Positions 16,667-23,634 are shown, counted from the stretch's first letter. The stretch: 23,634 nucleotides of DNA from Bacteroidales bacterium UBA1797 (GCA_002319885.1 DCFT01000071.1:1-23634), one strand, 5' to 3'. Notes: a model not told the origin generated them from the sequence alone. Numbers and translations: made by a program.

Positions 16667-17914
16667 TTAGCTAGTCCTGTTAATATCTTTTGAAAATATT
16701 TCTTTGATTATAATTTCTGTAGCCCCGGCATTTTCTTTCACATATTTTGATGCAATTTCTGCTGAAAATGTATATAATTTCTCATCTGACAGCCATAAAT
16801 CCAAGATATCTTTAAATTCATTATAAGAGCTAAATGACTTCGCTCCATTCTCTTTCAGCAGATCAACAGCTTCTTTGAATTTTCCATGATTAGGCCCGAA
16901 GAAAATAGGGATGCCCCAGCAGGCAGGTTCAAGAATGTTATGTATCCCCTTTCCGAATCCGCCTCCTATAGCTGCAATATATGCATACCTGTAAGCTGAT
17001 GATAGCATCCCGATATTATCAATAATGAGGACACGTGCATCAGCCGAAGATTTTCCGTATTCAGAGAATCTTACACACTTCACTTTAAATAGCTTTTCCA
17101 GTCTTTCAATATTTGGTTTATCAACTTCGTGTGGTGCAAATACCCATTTCATCCTGTAAGGAAAATTGTTTATGTATTCAGCAATTATCTCCTCGTCAGG
17201 TTTCCAGCTGCTTCCGGCTAAAAATAATTTTTCATCTCTTCTGAATTGATCAAGTTCAGGAATATCCCTTACTGATCCTGCTATCTGAACTACTCTGTCG
17301 AAACGTGTATCACCGGCAAGAGTAACTTTTTCTATGCCGCTTAAAGATAAAAGGTCAGAAGAAACCTTATCCTGTACAAAAATTCTTTCGAATTTCATTA
17401 ACATGCCTCTGAAAAACCCCCCGTACCATTTAAAGAAATGCTGCCCTGGCCTGAATATCCCTGAGACTAGATAGAGTGGTATCTCATTCCTGTAAAGTTC
17501 AGAGATATAATTATTCCAGAATTCATATTTTACAAATATTACAAATTCAGGTCTGACAAGATCAATGAACTTTGCAGCATTGGCCGGAGTATCAGCTGGT
17601 AAATAACTTATACAATCGGCATTGTTATAATTTTTCCTGATTTCATAACCTGATGGTGAAAAAAAAGTAAGTAAAATTTTATAAACAGGCTTTCTCCTTT
17701 TTATAGCTTCAATCAGAGTTCTTCCCTGTTCGAATTCACCAAGTGAGGCACAATGTATCCAAATAACCTTATCCTCATGGTTAATCGCGGCGGTAATCTT
17801 TTCCTCCCAGTTTTTTCGTCCTCTTACCCATAGTGATGCTTTTGCATTAAACGGTGATATAAAACGTGCCAGCGCAGAGAAAATCAATATCCCGAGATTG
17901 TACAGAACTTTCAT
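16667..17914 (-). CDS. waaA: 3-deoxy-D-manno-octulosonic acid (Kdo) transferase
   Basis: Transfers Kdo from CMP-Kdo to lipid A precursor at the cytoplasmic face of the inner membrane. The 415-residue protein starts MKVLYNLGILIFSALARF, an N-terminal membrane anchor typical of WaaA/KdtA. Then come KASLWVRGRKNWEE, WIHCASLGEFEQGR with the probable catalytic base E60, FVKYEFWNNY, GDTRFDRV and GGGFGKGIHNILEPA, which are conserved family blocks in the GT-B fold. The frame extends to an ATG at 17971, but those extra 19 residues span an exact -7 element (17935-17942), so the start at 17914 is preferred. No other LPS gene is adjacent. It is divergent from the histidine kinase gene, with the hairpin repeat at 17998-18072 between them. 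Confidence 0.94.
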   Translation of the reverse strand: MKVLYNLGILIFSALARFISPFNAKASLWVRGRKNWEEKITAAINHEDKVIWIHCASLGEFEQGRTLIEAIKRRKPVYKILLTFFSPSGYEIRKNYNNADCISYLPADTPANAAKFIDLVRPEFVIFVKYEFWNNYISELYRNEIPLYLVSGIFRPGQHFFKWYGGFFRGMLMKFERIFVQDKVSSDLLSLSGIEKVTLAGDTRFDRVVQIAGSVRDIPELDQFRRDEKLFLAGSSWKPDEEIIAEYINNFPYRMKWVFAPHEVDKPNIERLEKLFKVKCVRFSEYGKSSADARVLIIDNIGMLSSAYRYAYIAAIGGGFGKGIHNILEPACWGIPIFFGPNHGKFKEAVDLLKENGAKSFSSYNEFKDILDLWLSDEKLYTFSAEIASKYVKENAGATEIIIKEIFSKDINRTS

Positions 17915-17934
17915 AAATAACGGATTCAATCGGG

Positions 17935-17942
17935 CAAAGGTA
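17935..17942 (-). promoter_or_regulatory. Putative waaA promoter, Bacteroidetes -7 element
   Basis: On the minus strand this reads TACCTTTG, an exact TAnnTTTG match that ends 20 bases before the preferred waaA ATG at 17914. No clear -33 TTG is seen 19-21 bases upstream. Its position inside the longer reading frame supports the shorter start. Motif-based only. Confidence 0.4.
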
Positions 17943-17997
17943 ATAAAAACGGTGAAAAAGCGTAAAGGCATAATGGCTCAACGGGAATAAACTACAT

Positions 17998-18072
17998 GAC
18001 AAAGGGACTAAGAGACGGAGAGAAAAAAAGACATGAAGATAAATGTCTCTCCGTCACTTTGTCTCTTAGTCT
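17998..18072. repeat. Palindromic intergenic repeat, divergent type (copy D)
   Basis: Two nested inverted repeats: gacggagaga at 18014-18023 with tctctccgtc at 18046-18055 (10 bases, 22-base loop), and actaagagac at 18007-18016 with gtctcttagt at 18061-18070. The design and words (gacaaag, ctaag) resemble the three other repeats here, but the core differs. It lies between the divergent waaA and histidine kinase genes. No U-tract follows the arms in either direction. Confidence 0.7.
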
Positions 18073-18103
18073 AAACCTATTATGTCATTAATTAAATTAG
18101 TCC

Positions 18104-18111
18104 TATTTTTG
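18104..18111 (+). promoter_or_regulatory. Putative promoter of the two-component genes, -7 element
   Basis: TATTTTTG is an exact TAnnTTTG match that ends 18 bases before the ATG at 18130, a spacing like that of the gltX and waaA candidates. No proper -33 TTG is found at the usual distance, so this is a tentative call. If right, an in-frame ATG at 18082 cannot be the start for this promoter. Confidence 0.4.
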
Positions 18112-18129
18112 TATGACAATACTTTTTCT

Positions 18130-19077
18130 ATGGTAAGACTTATTGCCCTCATTATCTCGATTATTTTGCAGATCATAGCTGCCGTTATTGCTCTGAGATT
18201 CATGAAGCTTACCAAATACAGACTCTCCTGGATATTGCTTTCGCTATCCTTTGTTTTTATGTCAGTGCGCTCGATCATCCAGCTTTTTGAATTTTTCAGG
18301 GGAACACCTTCTTATACCTGGAGGATGATCGATGAATGGACGGGTGTTCTGGTTTCAATAATGATTATTACGGGGGTTGTACTGATCCGCGAATTATTCA
18401 GCTCACTCAAACGTGCTGAAACAGACAGGGTGCGTTCTGAGAAAAGGGTAATTAATGCTATTATAAACACCGAGGAAAACGAAAGGAAAAGATTCGCAAA
18501 AGATCTGCACGATGGTCTGGGGCCCATTCTATCCACTGTTAAAATGTCCTTATCCTCGCTTACTGATCGGATCAATGATCAGTCAGGATCAGTTATACTA
18601 AATAACACTACCCATCTCATAAATGAAGCAATCAATACTATAAAAGATATCTCAAATAATCTCAGTCCGCATGTGCTTTCAAACTTTGGCCTGGCAAGCG
18701 CAATCAGTGCTTTTACTACAAAAATAAATCAGACCAGAGCCGTTGAAATAGAGTTTAAGTCAAATATGGAAGAATATCGTCTTGATAATGATAAAGAGGT
18801 AGTTATATACCGCGCTGTATGTGAACTTATTAATAATTCCATTCTGCATTCAGGTGCTTCGCGGATTGAAATAGAATTAAATAAACATCAAAAATTTGTT
18901 ACTTTGCAGTTTTATGATAACGGACGCGGATTTGATACCTCAAAATTAAGCAGAGAAGATACAAAAGGGATGGGATTATCGAATATTGAGACACGTGTTA
19001 AAACCGTTGAAGGGGTATTTATCCTTGAAAGCACACCGGGGAAAGGAACCAGTGCCCTTATCAAATTGATTGAATAA
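18130..19077 (+). CDS. Membrane-bound sensor histidine kinase (HisKA_3 / NarL-partner type)
   Basis: A 315-residue kinase. Three hydrophobic segments (about residues 3-24, 32-52, 70-88) form a small membrane sensor without a large periplasmic domain. A short coiled linker follows (about 92-120), then the dimerisation/phosphoacceptor segment ERKRFAKDLHDGLGPILS with H127, the HisKA_3 form seen in partners of LuxR-type regulators. The ATPase domain shows the N box CELINNSILHSGAS with N235-N236, the G1 box DNGRGF and the G2 box KGMGLSNI. The signal is unknown. The response regulator gene starts 25 bases after its stop, so the two form one unit. An in-frame ATG at 18082 would add 16 residues, but that stretch covers an exact -7 element; related kinases start right at the first helix, so I prefer 18130. 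Confidence 0.9.
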   Translation: MVRLIALIISIILQIIAAVIALRFMKLTKYRLSWILLSLSFVFMSVRSIIQLFEFFRGTPSYTWRMIDEWTGVLVSIMIITGVVLIRELFSSLKRAETDRVRSEKRVINAIINTEENERKRFAKDLHDGLGPILSTVKMSLSSLTDRINDQSGSVILNNTTHLINEAINTIKDISNNLSPHVLSNFGLASAISAFTTKINQTRAVEIEFKSNMEEYRLDNDKEVVIYRAVCELINNSILHSGASRIEIELNKHQKFVTLQFYDNGRGFDTSKLSREDTKGMGLSNIETRVKTVEGVFILESTPGKGTSALIKLIE

Positions 19078-19102
19078 TTCTTATAAACACTGCTTAGCTA
19101 AA

Positions 19103-19744
19103 ATGGAAAAAATAAGAATCATTATTGCAGACGATCACCAGCTCTTTCGAAACGGACTAAAGATTCTTCTTGATGCATTTCCTGAATTTGAAGTGACAGC
19201 CGAAGCTTCAAATGGTGAAGAATTCCTCAAAATTCTCAGAAATTCCTCAGCAGATATCGCTCTGATGGATATCAATATGCCGGAAATGGACGGGATAGAA
19301 GCAACACGAAAAGGACTTAAAATATGTCCGGAAATTAATATAATTGCTCTTTCAATGTATGGAGAGGAAGAATATTACTATAAAATGGTTGATGCCGGAG
19401 CTAAAGGATTTCTGCTTAAAGACTCAGATATTTCAGAAGTTAAGGAAGCAATACTTACCGTAAGAAAAGGAGGCAGCTATTTCTCTCAGGAGCTGCTCTA
19501 TCATGTAATACAGAAGATCAAATACCGCGAACATGAAAGTAAAACAGCCAATCTTTCAAAAAGGGAAAAAGAGATTCTGTTTAAAATATGTGAGGGTTTT
19601 TCAAACCAGGAAATAGCTGAGACACTTTTTATAAGTAAGAGGACCGTTGATAAACACAGGGCTAACCTTTTGGGAAAAACCAACTCCAAGAACACAGCAA
19701 GCCTGATCCTCTTTGCTATAAGAAATAAATTAATTGAGATTTGA
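19103..19744 (+). CDS. NarL/FixJ-family response regulator
   Basis: A 213-residue two-domain regulator. The receiver domain (1-120) has the acidic pair D10-D11 in IIADDHQLF, the phosphorylated aspartate D56 in LMDINMPEMDG, S84 in IALSMYG, and K106 in KGFLLKDSD. The C-terminal LuxR-type helix-turn-helix begins at LSKREKEIL and includes EGFSNQEIAETLFISKRTVDKH, the recognition region. It should bind DNA and control transcription once phosphorylated by the kinase encoded just upstream. The frame can be extended to 19070, overlapping the kinase stop, but MEKIRIIIADD is the standard beginning, so 19103 is chosen. Targets cannot be inferred. Confidence 0.93.
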   Translation: MEKIRIIIADDHQLFRNGLKILLDAFPEFEVTAEASNGEEFLKILRNSSADIALMDINMPEMDGIEATRKGLKICPEINIIALSMYGEEEYYYKMVDAGAKGFLLKDSDISEVKEAILTVRKGGSYFSQELLYHVIQKIKYREHESKTANLSKREKEILFKICEGFSNQEIAETLFISKRTVDKHRANLLGKTNSKNTASLILFAIRNKLIEI

Positions 19745-19780
19745 TTTAAGTTCTATCTATAATTTTGTTAAGTAACATGA

Positions 19781-19875
19781 CTCTTAGTGTAACTTAGTGT
19801 TAACTTTCGGGTTCCTTGTGGTAAGAAAATCTTAACCACAAAGGCGCACAAAGGATTTCATCAGGGTACACATAG
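19781..19875. repeat. Dispersed palindromic intergenic repeat, copy B
   Basis: A hairpin core ccttgtggtaag (19814-19825) against cttaaccacaaagg (19831-19844), complementary apart from two one-base bulges, closes a 5-base loop. Upstream is the tandem cttagtgtaa / cttagtgtta; downstream are cacaaagg and ggtacaca. These words match the copy at 7927-8024 in the same order. It lies between the response regulator and yraN-like genes on the same strand. There is no U-tract, so it is not a standard terminator. Confidence 0.75.
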
Positions 19876-19914
19876 TTAAAAATCTGGTTGTGTTTAACTT
19901 TTAAATATTCCCAT

Positions 19915-20280
19915 ATGGCCGAATCACATGATCTGGGTCAAAAAGGAGAAGACCTTGCAGTAGACCACCTGAAGAAAGCCGGTTTTAAAATACTCTTCCG
20001 TAACTGGAAATGGGGAAAAAACGAAATCGATATTATAGCTGAAAATAAAGATTTTATAATATTCGTCGAGGTAAAAACACGTACCATCGATTTCCAGATG
20101 CACCCTCTCAGTGCCATCAACAGGGAAAAACAAAAATCGATTGTCCGTGCCGCCAATGGGTACCTGCAAAAATTCAATGTCGATAAAGAAGGCAGGTTTG
20201 ACATAATAACTGTGATAAAATCTGTTGAATCTTATCAGATCGATCACCTTGAAAGTGCATTTTATCCTACTTTAAGGTGA
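19915..20280 (+). CDS. YraN / UPF0102 family protein with endonuclease-like fold
   Basis: A 121-residue soluble protein of the UPF0102 family. Characteristic blocks are DLGQKGEDLAVDHL (6-19), NEIDIIAE with E37 and D39, FVEVKTR with E52 and K54 (the PD-(D/E)xK-like active-site pattern), AINREKQKSI, and RFDIITV with D96. These suggest a metal-dependent nuclease fold related to Holliday-junction resolvases. The cellular role of the family is not firmly settled. The frame could open at 19888, but MAESHDLGQKGE is the normal beginning and 19915 is preferred. The SnoaL-like gene follows 41 bases after its stop; the upstream gap is filled by the repeat at 19781-19875. Confidence 0.88.
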   Translation: MAESHDLGQKGEDLAVDHLKKAGFKILFRNWKWGKNEIDIIAENKDFIIFVEVKTRTIDFQMHPLSAINREKQKSIVRAANGYLQKFNVDKEGRFDIITVIKSVESYQIDHLESAFYPTLR

Positions 20281-20321
20281 ACTTACTTCTTATTCCCCGG
20301 TTAAGGATTAAAAGAGTGGCA

Positions 20322-20714
20322 ATGAATAAAAAAATTGAATTAGTGAAACAGCTGTATGATGCTTTTTCTAAAAAAGACATCCATACAATTTTAGGATTAT
20401 TAAGCGAAGATATAGAATGGGGAGAACCTGAAAATCCATTCAACCCGGCCGGAGGAACAAGAAAAGGCCATTCCGGTTTTATGGAATGGATAAATATTGG
20501 AAAGGACGCAGAAGACATTTTAGTACTTGAACCCAAACATTTCCTTACCAGCAAGGATTCTGTGGCTGTTGCCGGATACATGAAATGTCTCGCAAAACCT
20601 ACCGGAAAGGTATATGAATCAGATTTTGTTCACCTGGTGAAAATTAAGGATAATAAGATTCAAAAATTTCAGGAATTCTTTGATACCTATATTGCAGGTG
20701 AAGCTTTTCACTAA
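20322..20714 (+). CDS. SnoaL-like / nuclear transport factor 2 fold protein
   Basis: A 130-residue protein with the pattern of the SnoaL-like (NTF2 superfamily) domain. An N-terminal helix pair KIELVKQLYDAFSKKDI is followed by LLSEDIEW, a G-rich turn PAGGTRKGHSGF, and the closing beta strands VHLVKIKDNKIQKFQEFFD. This compact cone-shaped fold serves in ketosteroid isomerases, polyketide cyclases and many proteins of unknown function. No specific reaction can be assigned. The start at 20322 (MNKKIELVKQ) is chosen over an in-frame ATG at 20277 because the latter overlaps the end of the upstream gene and adds a tail not expected for the family. The secreted hydrolase gene starts 58 bases downstream. 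Confidence 0.8.
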   Translation: MNKKIELVKQLYDAFSKKDIHTILGLLSEDIEWGEPENPFNPAGGTRKGHSGFMEWINIGKDAEDILVLEPKHFLTSKDSVAVAGYMKCLAKPTGKVYESDFVHLVKIKDNKIQKFQEFFDTYIAGEAFH

Positions 20715-20772
20715 TGCAAAAACCAATCCCTTATCTCAATCACAAGAATTTACCTGGTATAAAATTATAAGT

Positions 20773-21738
20773 ATGAGAAACTTATTTCCCTTTATAATTT
20801 TAAATATTCTATCAATGGGACTATCCGGACAAAACAAAATTGATTCTATTTATTCCGGGTCTGAAATAAAATTAAAGACTCCAACTGGAGATATTTTTGG
20901 GACATTAACAATTCCTGATAATGCAATACTATCTCCAGTAGTCTTGATAATTCCGGGTTCAGGACCAACTGACCGTAATTGCAATTCACCTATGGGTATA
21001 AAAACCAATGCTTACAAAATGTTATCTGAAGGATTGGCAAAAAATGGTATTTCAACGTTACGATATGATAAAAGAGGAATAGGTGAAAGCAAATCAGCAA
21101 TGAAAAGCGAAAGTGACTTAAGATTTGAAACATATATAGATGATGCTATTGCCTGGATCTCACTGTTAAAATCTGATAAAAGATTTTCAGAAGTTATAGT
21201 ACTAGGTCATAGTGAGGGTTCATTGATTGGAATGATAGCTGCTGAAAAAACTAATGTTGCAGGATTTATTTCCGTTGCAGGAGTAGGAGAATCAGCTGAT
21301 AAAGTTCTGCAGGAGCAGTTAAAAACCAAGTTGCCTTCCCAATTGTTTGATGAATCAAATAAAATCCTTGACAGTCTGAAGATCGGAAAAACAGTTTCAA
21401 ATGTAGATCCAAATTTAATGGCACTGTATCGGCCAAGTGTTCAGCCGTACATGATTTCGTGGATAAAATATGACCCTGCAAAAGAGATTAGTAAATTGAA
21501 GATCCCGGTTTTAATAATTCAGGGGACAAGTGACTTACAAGTGACGGTTAATGATGCCAGATTACTAGCTGCAGCAAAACCCGATGCTCAACTTTTGATA
21601 ATCGACAATATGAATCATGTTCTGAAAGAATCAGACAGTGATGTTCAAAAGAATATGGCAACATACATGAACCCTGATTTGCCATTAAAATCCGGATTAG
21701 TTGAAGGGATAATTAAATTTATAAATACCAAAAAGTAA
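20773..21738 (+). CDS. Secreted or periplasmic alpha/beta hydrolase (serine hydrolase)
   Basis: A 321-residue protein with a short N-terminal signal-like segment MRNLFPFIILNILSMGLSGQ, probably cleaved before Q20, so likely exported. The alpha/beta hydrolase core follows. IIPGSGPTDRNC (59-70) forms the oxyanion-hole side. GISTLRYDKRGIGES (92-106) is typical of Hydrolase_4 / S33-type enzymes. The nucleophile is S147 in VLGHSEGSLIG, the acid is D254 in QGTSDLQV, and the histidine is H282 in MNHVLK, so the triad is complete. Family members act as esterases, lipases or peptidases; the substrate is unknown. The frame opens at 20680, overlapping the SnoaL-like gene, but the signal segment begins at 20773. 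The 218 bases after the gene show no terminator or other clear element. Confidence 0.88.
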   Translation: MRNLFPFIILNILSMGLSGQNKIDSIYSGSEIKLKTPTGDIFGTLTIPDNAILSPVVLIIPGSGPTDRNCNSPMGIKTNAYKMLSEGLAKNGISTLRYDKRGIGESKSAMKSESDLRFETYIDDAIAWISLLKSDKRFSEVIVLGHSEGSLIGMIAAEKTNVAGFISVAGVGESADKVLQEQLKTKLPSQLFDESNKILDSLKIGKTVSNVDPNLMALYRPSVQPYMISWIKYDPAKEISKLKIPVLIIQGTSDLQVTVNDARLLAAAKPDAQLLIIDNMNHVLKESDSDVQKNMATYMNPDLPLKSGLVEGIIKFINTKK

Positions 21739-21956
21739 AAACCTGTCATCACGACTTGCACCACGCTCTATTGACAATCCTGTCTTTTACCGGAACACAG
21801 CTTACATTCCACGAAAAATAAATACCTGTTCTCTCAGCTCAGAGTATCTTTTTGAATTAGCACTCACTGCTCCTAAAACATGCAATAGAAAATAAATAAT
21901 TACTTTTATATTGTACTGGAATACATGTACCTTGATTTAGTTTTTGAATTGTAAAA

Positions 21957-22475
21957 ATGATGAAACCAGAAATCTTAATTTGGCTTTTCCCGATTGTTTT
22001 CATGATTCATGAATTTGAAGAAATCATCTTCATGCGTTGGTGGGTAAAAAAAAATAAAGAACATATTTTAAAGAAGTACCCAAAACTCGGGAAACAGGTT
22101 CTTGGACAGTTCGATGTCGTATCCACAGAAGCATTTTCGCTTATTGTGGCCGAAGAATTTCTCATTGTATCTTTCATTGTGGTTTTCTCTGCATTCACAA
22201 ACAATTATGATTTATATGTCGGACTAATTCTGGCCTTCTCCATTCATCTATTGACACACCTCATTCAATTCATTGCTCTCAGAAGTTATACTCCGGCAAT
22301 AATCACAACTTTATTAACCGGCATTTTTTGTGCATATGCATTTGTTAATATGAGAAATAATGAGCTATTGCGTTTCAATCGTACGCTCATATTTACTATC
22401 GTTTTGACTGTGGTAGTTTTCTTAAACCTCAAAATAATGTACAGCCTGGTAAAAAAAATAAAAATATTAAAATGA
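21957..22475 (+). CDS. HXXEE-domain membrane protein of unknown function
   Basis: A 172-residue integral membrane protein with about five hydrophobic helices. It carries the family signature: H18-x-x-E21-E22 in MIHEFEEIIF, a second acidic pair E66-E67 in IVAEEFLIV, H97 and H101 in HLLTHLIQF, and the motif RSYTPAIITTLL (109-120). The conserved histidines and glutamates within membrane helices suggest a metal site, and hence an intramembrane enzyme, but no function has been established that I know of. No operon partner is evident: the hydrolase gene ends 218 bases upstream and the YjbR-family gene starts 189 bases downstream. Start at 21957 or one codon later. Confidence 0.85.
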   Translation: MMKPEILIWLFPIVFMIHEFEEIIFMRWWVKKNKEHILKKYPKLGKQVLGQFDVVSTEAFSLIVAEEFLIVSFIVVFSAFTNNYDLYVGLILAFSIHLLTHLIQFIALRSYTPAIITTLLTGIFCAYAFVNMRNNELLRFNRTLIFTIVLTVVVFLNLKIMYSLVKKIKILK

Positions 22476-22664
22476 CAGAATAGTAACATAATGATCAACT
22501 AAAGACATAGTGTTATATACGCTTTGTCTTGTTTTTTATTTTTAATAATTTCAGGTTTTTATTATTATCATTTTTTATTCTGACCATTATATTATTAAGC
22601 AATTAGCTGATCGTAAACAACTACCATTTTATTCTGTTATTAAATTAATTAATAATGATAAACC

Positions 22665-22985
22665 ATGGATATCGAATCTTTAAGAGACTATTGTATCTCA
22701 AAAAAAGGCTCATCCGAAAGCTTCCCTTTCGGGGAAGAGACGCTCGTCTTTAAAGTAAATGGTAAGATCTTTGCGCTGGTCAACCTCGATGGCGATCTGA
22801 GTATAAATCTTAAATGCGATCCCACTCTAGCTATCGATCTGAGGGAGAGACACGCCGCTGTAACACCCGGCTATCATATGAACAAGAAACACTGGAATAC
22901 TGTGCTGCTCGATGGATCGGTTCCTGACAAAGAGGTGTTTTCGTGGATTGACCATTCTTTTAATTTAATAGCAGGTAAACGTTAA
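22665..22985 (+). CDS. MmcQ/YjbR family protein
   Basis: A 106-residue protein of the YjbR (CyaY-like fold) family. Diagnostic blocks are MDIESLRDYC, FPFGEETLVFKVNGKIFAL (20-38), SINLKCDP (46-53) and TPGYHMNKKHWNTV (67-80). The fold is frataxin-like and has been described as DNA-binding in some members, but the physiological role is not settled. The length matches the family's usual size of about 110 residues. It stands alone: 189 AT-rich bases separate it from the HXXEE gene, and an inverted repeat follows before the convergent outer-membrane protein gene. Confidence 0.9.
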   Translation: MDIESLRDYCISKKGSSESFPFGEETLVFKVNGKIFALVNLDGDLSINLKCDPTLAIDLRERHAAVTPGYHMNKKHWNTVLLDGSVPDKEVFSWIDHSFNLIAGKR

Positions 22986-22998
22986 ATAACCTGGTAAC

Positions 22999-23080
22999 CA
23001 GAACAATCGAACAATTAAATAATTGAACATCCGAAGTAAGAATCCGGAAAAACTTCAACATTCTTTATCCGATTGTTCTG
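22999..23080. repeat. Inverted repeat with degenerate octamer units between convergent genes
   Basis: A perfect 11-base inverted repeat, cagaacaatcg at 22999-23009 and cgattgttctg at 23070-23080, flanks a 60-base centre. The left half reads as imperfect 8-base units from 23001: gaacaatc, gaacaatt, aaataatt, gaacatcc, gaagtaag. It lies in the 136-base gap between the stop codons of the yjbR-family and outer-membrane protein genes. No U-tract follows, so a terminator role is only a possibility. Confidence 0.6.
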
Positions 23081-23121
23081 TTGTTCCTGCTTCAAAAACA
23101 TCAAATCAATTCTGACGAAAA

Positions 23122-23634
23122 TTAAAAGGTCATCCCCAGCCGGAATGATAACATTTTCTGTGTAACCACATTCGACGGTTGATCGCCGTTATCGCTGGTA
23201 ATGTCAAATAAGTATTTTTCAAATCCGATACCAACAATAAAGCTATTATTCCCTGCAAGAGGATATTCCATACCCACCATTATATGGTATGAAAGGTTGA
23301 ATAAGTTCAATTCCGGCGAAGCATTGCCTCCTTTAATCTCGAGTGATGGGATGTCGGCCCTTCCTGCTACCAGGATTTTTGGATCTAATCCTATATCTGT
23401 AAAAAATCTCCCGTAACCGATCTGGTTTGTCTGTAGCTTTAAGCCCAGAGGTACGGAAAGATAAGTTGTTCTGTATGTAATTGCTTCTCCGGGCTCGACT
23501 GTTAAAATTGTGTTGCTGTAATCTTTCAGCTCGAAATGGGTGATCTCTCTGTTGATGAGTCTTCCTCCGGCATTAGTAATATTTATACCAGAAGAAAAGG
23601 AATAGTTGGGACCAAAATATTTGTTATATGAAAT
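23122..23634 (-). CDS. Outer-membrane beta-barrel protein, C-terminal part (enters from right edge)
   Basis: The minus-strand frame is open from the right edge to a TAA at 23122-23124, giving 170 residues without the N-terminus. It shows alternating hydrophobic/polar strands with turns, such as YFGPNYSFSSGINI, YLSVPLGLKLQTNQIGYG and MVGMEYPLAGNNSFIVGIGF, and ends with strand SFRLGMTF. A C-terminal phenylalanine after alternating residues is the classic sign for insertion into the outer membrane by the BAM complex. The pattern fits the porin-like OMP_b-brl_2 / PorT-type family common in Bacteroidota. The substrate or role is unknown, and the gene is convergent with the yjbR-family gene. Confidence 0.75.
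   Translation of the reverse strand: MSYNKYFGPNYSFSSGINITNAGGRLINREITHFELKDYSNTILTVEPGEAITYRTTYLSVPLGLKLQTNQIGYGRFFTDIGLDPKILVAGRADIPSLEIKGGNASPELNLFNLSYHIMVGMEYPLAGNNSFIVGIGFEKYLFDITSDNGDQPSNVVTQKMLSFRLGMTF

Noticed and set aside
19924..20247. Minus-strand open frames opposite the yraN-like gene
   Set aside because: They are antisense to a gene with clear UPF0102 motifs and show no family features of their own.
2834..23080. Repeats considered as a CRISPR array
   Set aside because: The copies are kilobases apart, imperfect and palindromic, with no regular spacers and no cas genes nearby.
23122..23310. Small protein starting at a TTG at 23310
   Set aside because: The frame stays open to the right edge of the window and encodes barrel strands throughout, so it is the end of a larger outer-membrane protein gene.

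Overview
The window looks like a piece of a low-GC Bacteroidota (Bacteroidetes) chromosome. The evidence is a glutamyl-tRNA synthetase with the insertion after its KLSKR loop that I know from this phylum, an Oar-like TonB-dependent receptor with an N-terminal carboxypeptidase-regulatory domain, a lack of strong Shine-Dalgarno sequences, and matches to the Bacteroidetes -7 promoter element TAnnTTTG upstream of several genes. Most genes are ordinary core or housekeeping genes. I see no transposase, phage gene, CRISPR array, rRNA or tRNA.

Layout. From 1 to 5117 the genes lie on the minus strand: gltX, then a tatD-family nuclease overlapping it by one base, the tRNA-modifying dehydratase tcdA, a membrane glycosyltransferase of family GT39, and the start of a creatininase-family hydrolase that runs off the left edge. 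A second, only distantly similar GT39 protein is divergent from gltX (5219-6808). It is followed by tdh and kbl, the two-step threonine-to-glycine plus acetyl-CoA pathway, and an FkbM-type methyltransferase. From 10205 to 17914 the strand switches to minus: an adenosylcobalamin-dependent ribonucleotide reductase (nrdJ) and a 1080-residue TonB-dependent receptor, each with a clear intrinsic terminator, then the lipid A Kdo transferase waaA. From 18130 the plus strand carries a NarL/LuxR-type two-component pair, a YraN-family nuclease-fold protein, a SnoaL-like protein, a secreted alpha/beta hydrolase, an HXXEE membrane protein and a YjbR-family protein. The 3' part of a beta-barrel outer-membrane protein enters from the right edge on the minus strand.

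The most notable structure outside the genes is a set of dispersed, imperfectly palindromic intergenic repeats. Three copies share CTTTGTG, TTGTGGTAA and CACAAAGG blocks (about 2834-2922, 7927-8024, 19781-19875). A fourth hairpin has a different sequence but similar design (17998-18072). A fifth element, an octamer-like repeat inside a long inverted repeat, lies between convergent genes at 22999-23080. One copy sits inside the tdh-kbl pair and another ends exactly at the tatD stop codon. Several genes needed start correction because their longest reading frames extend into these repeats or across putative promoters. I found no convincing new multi-gene system; the repeats and the HXXEE protein are the best leads.
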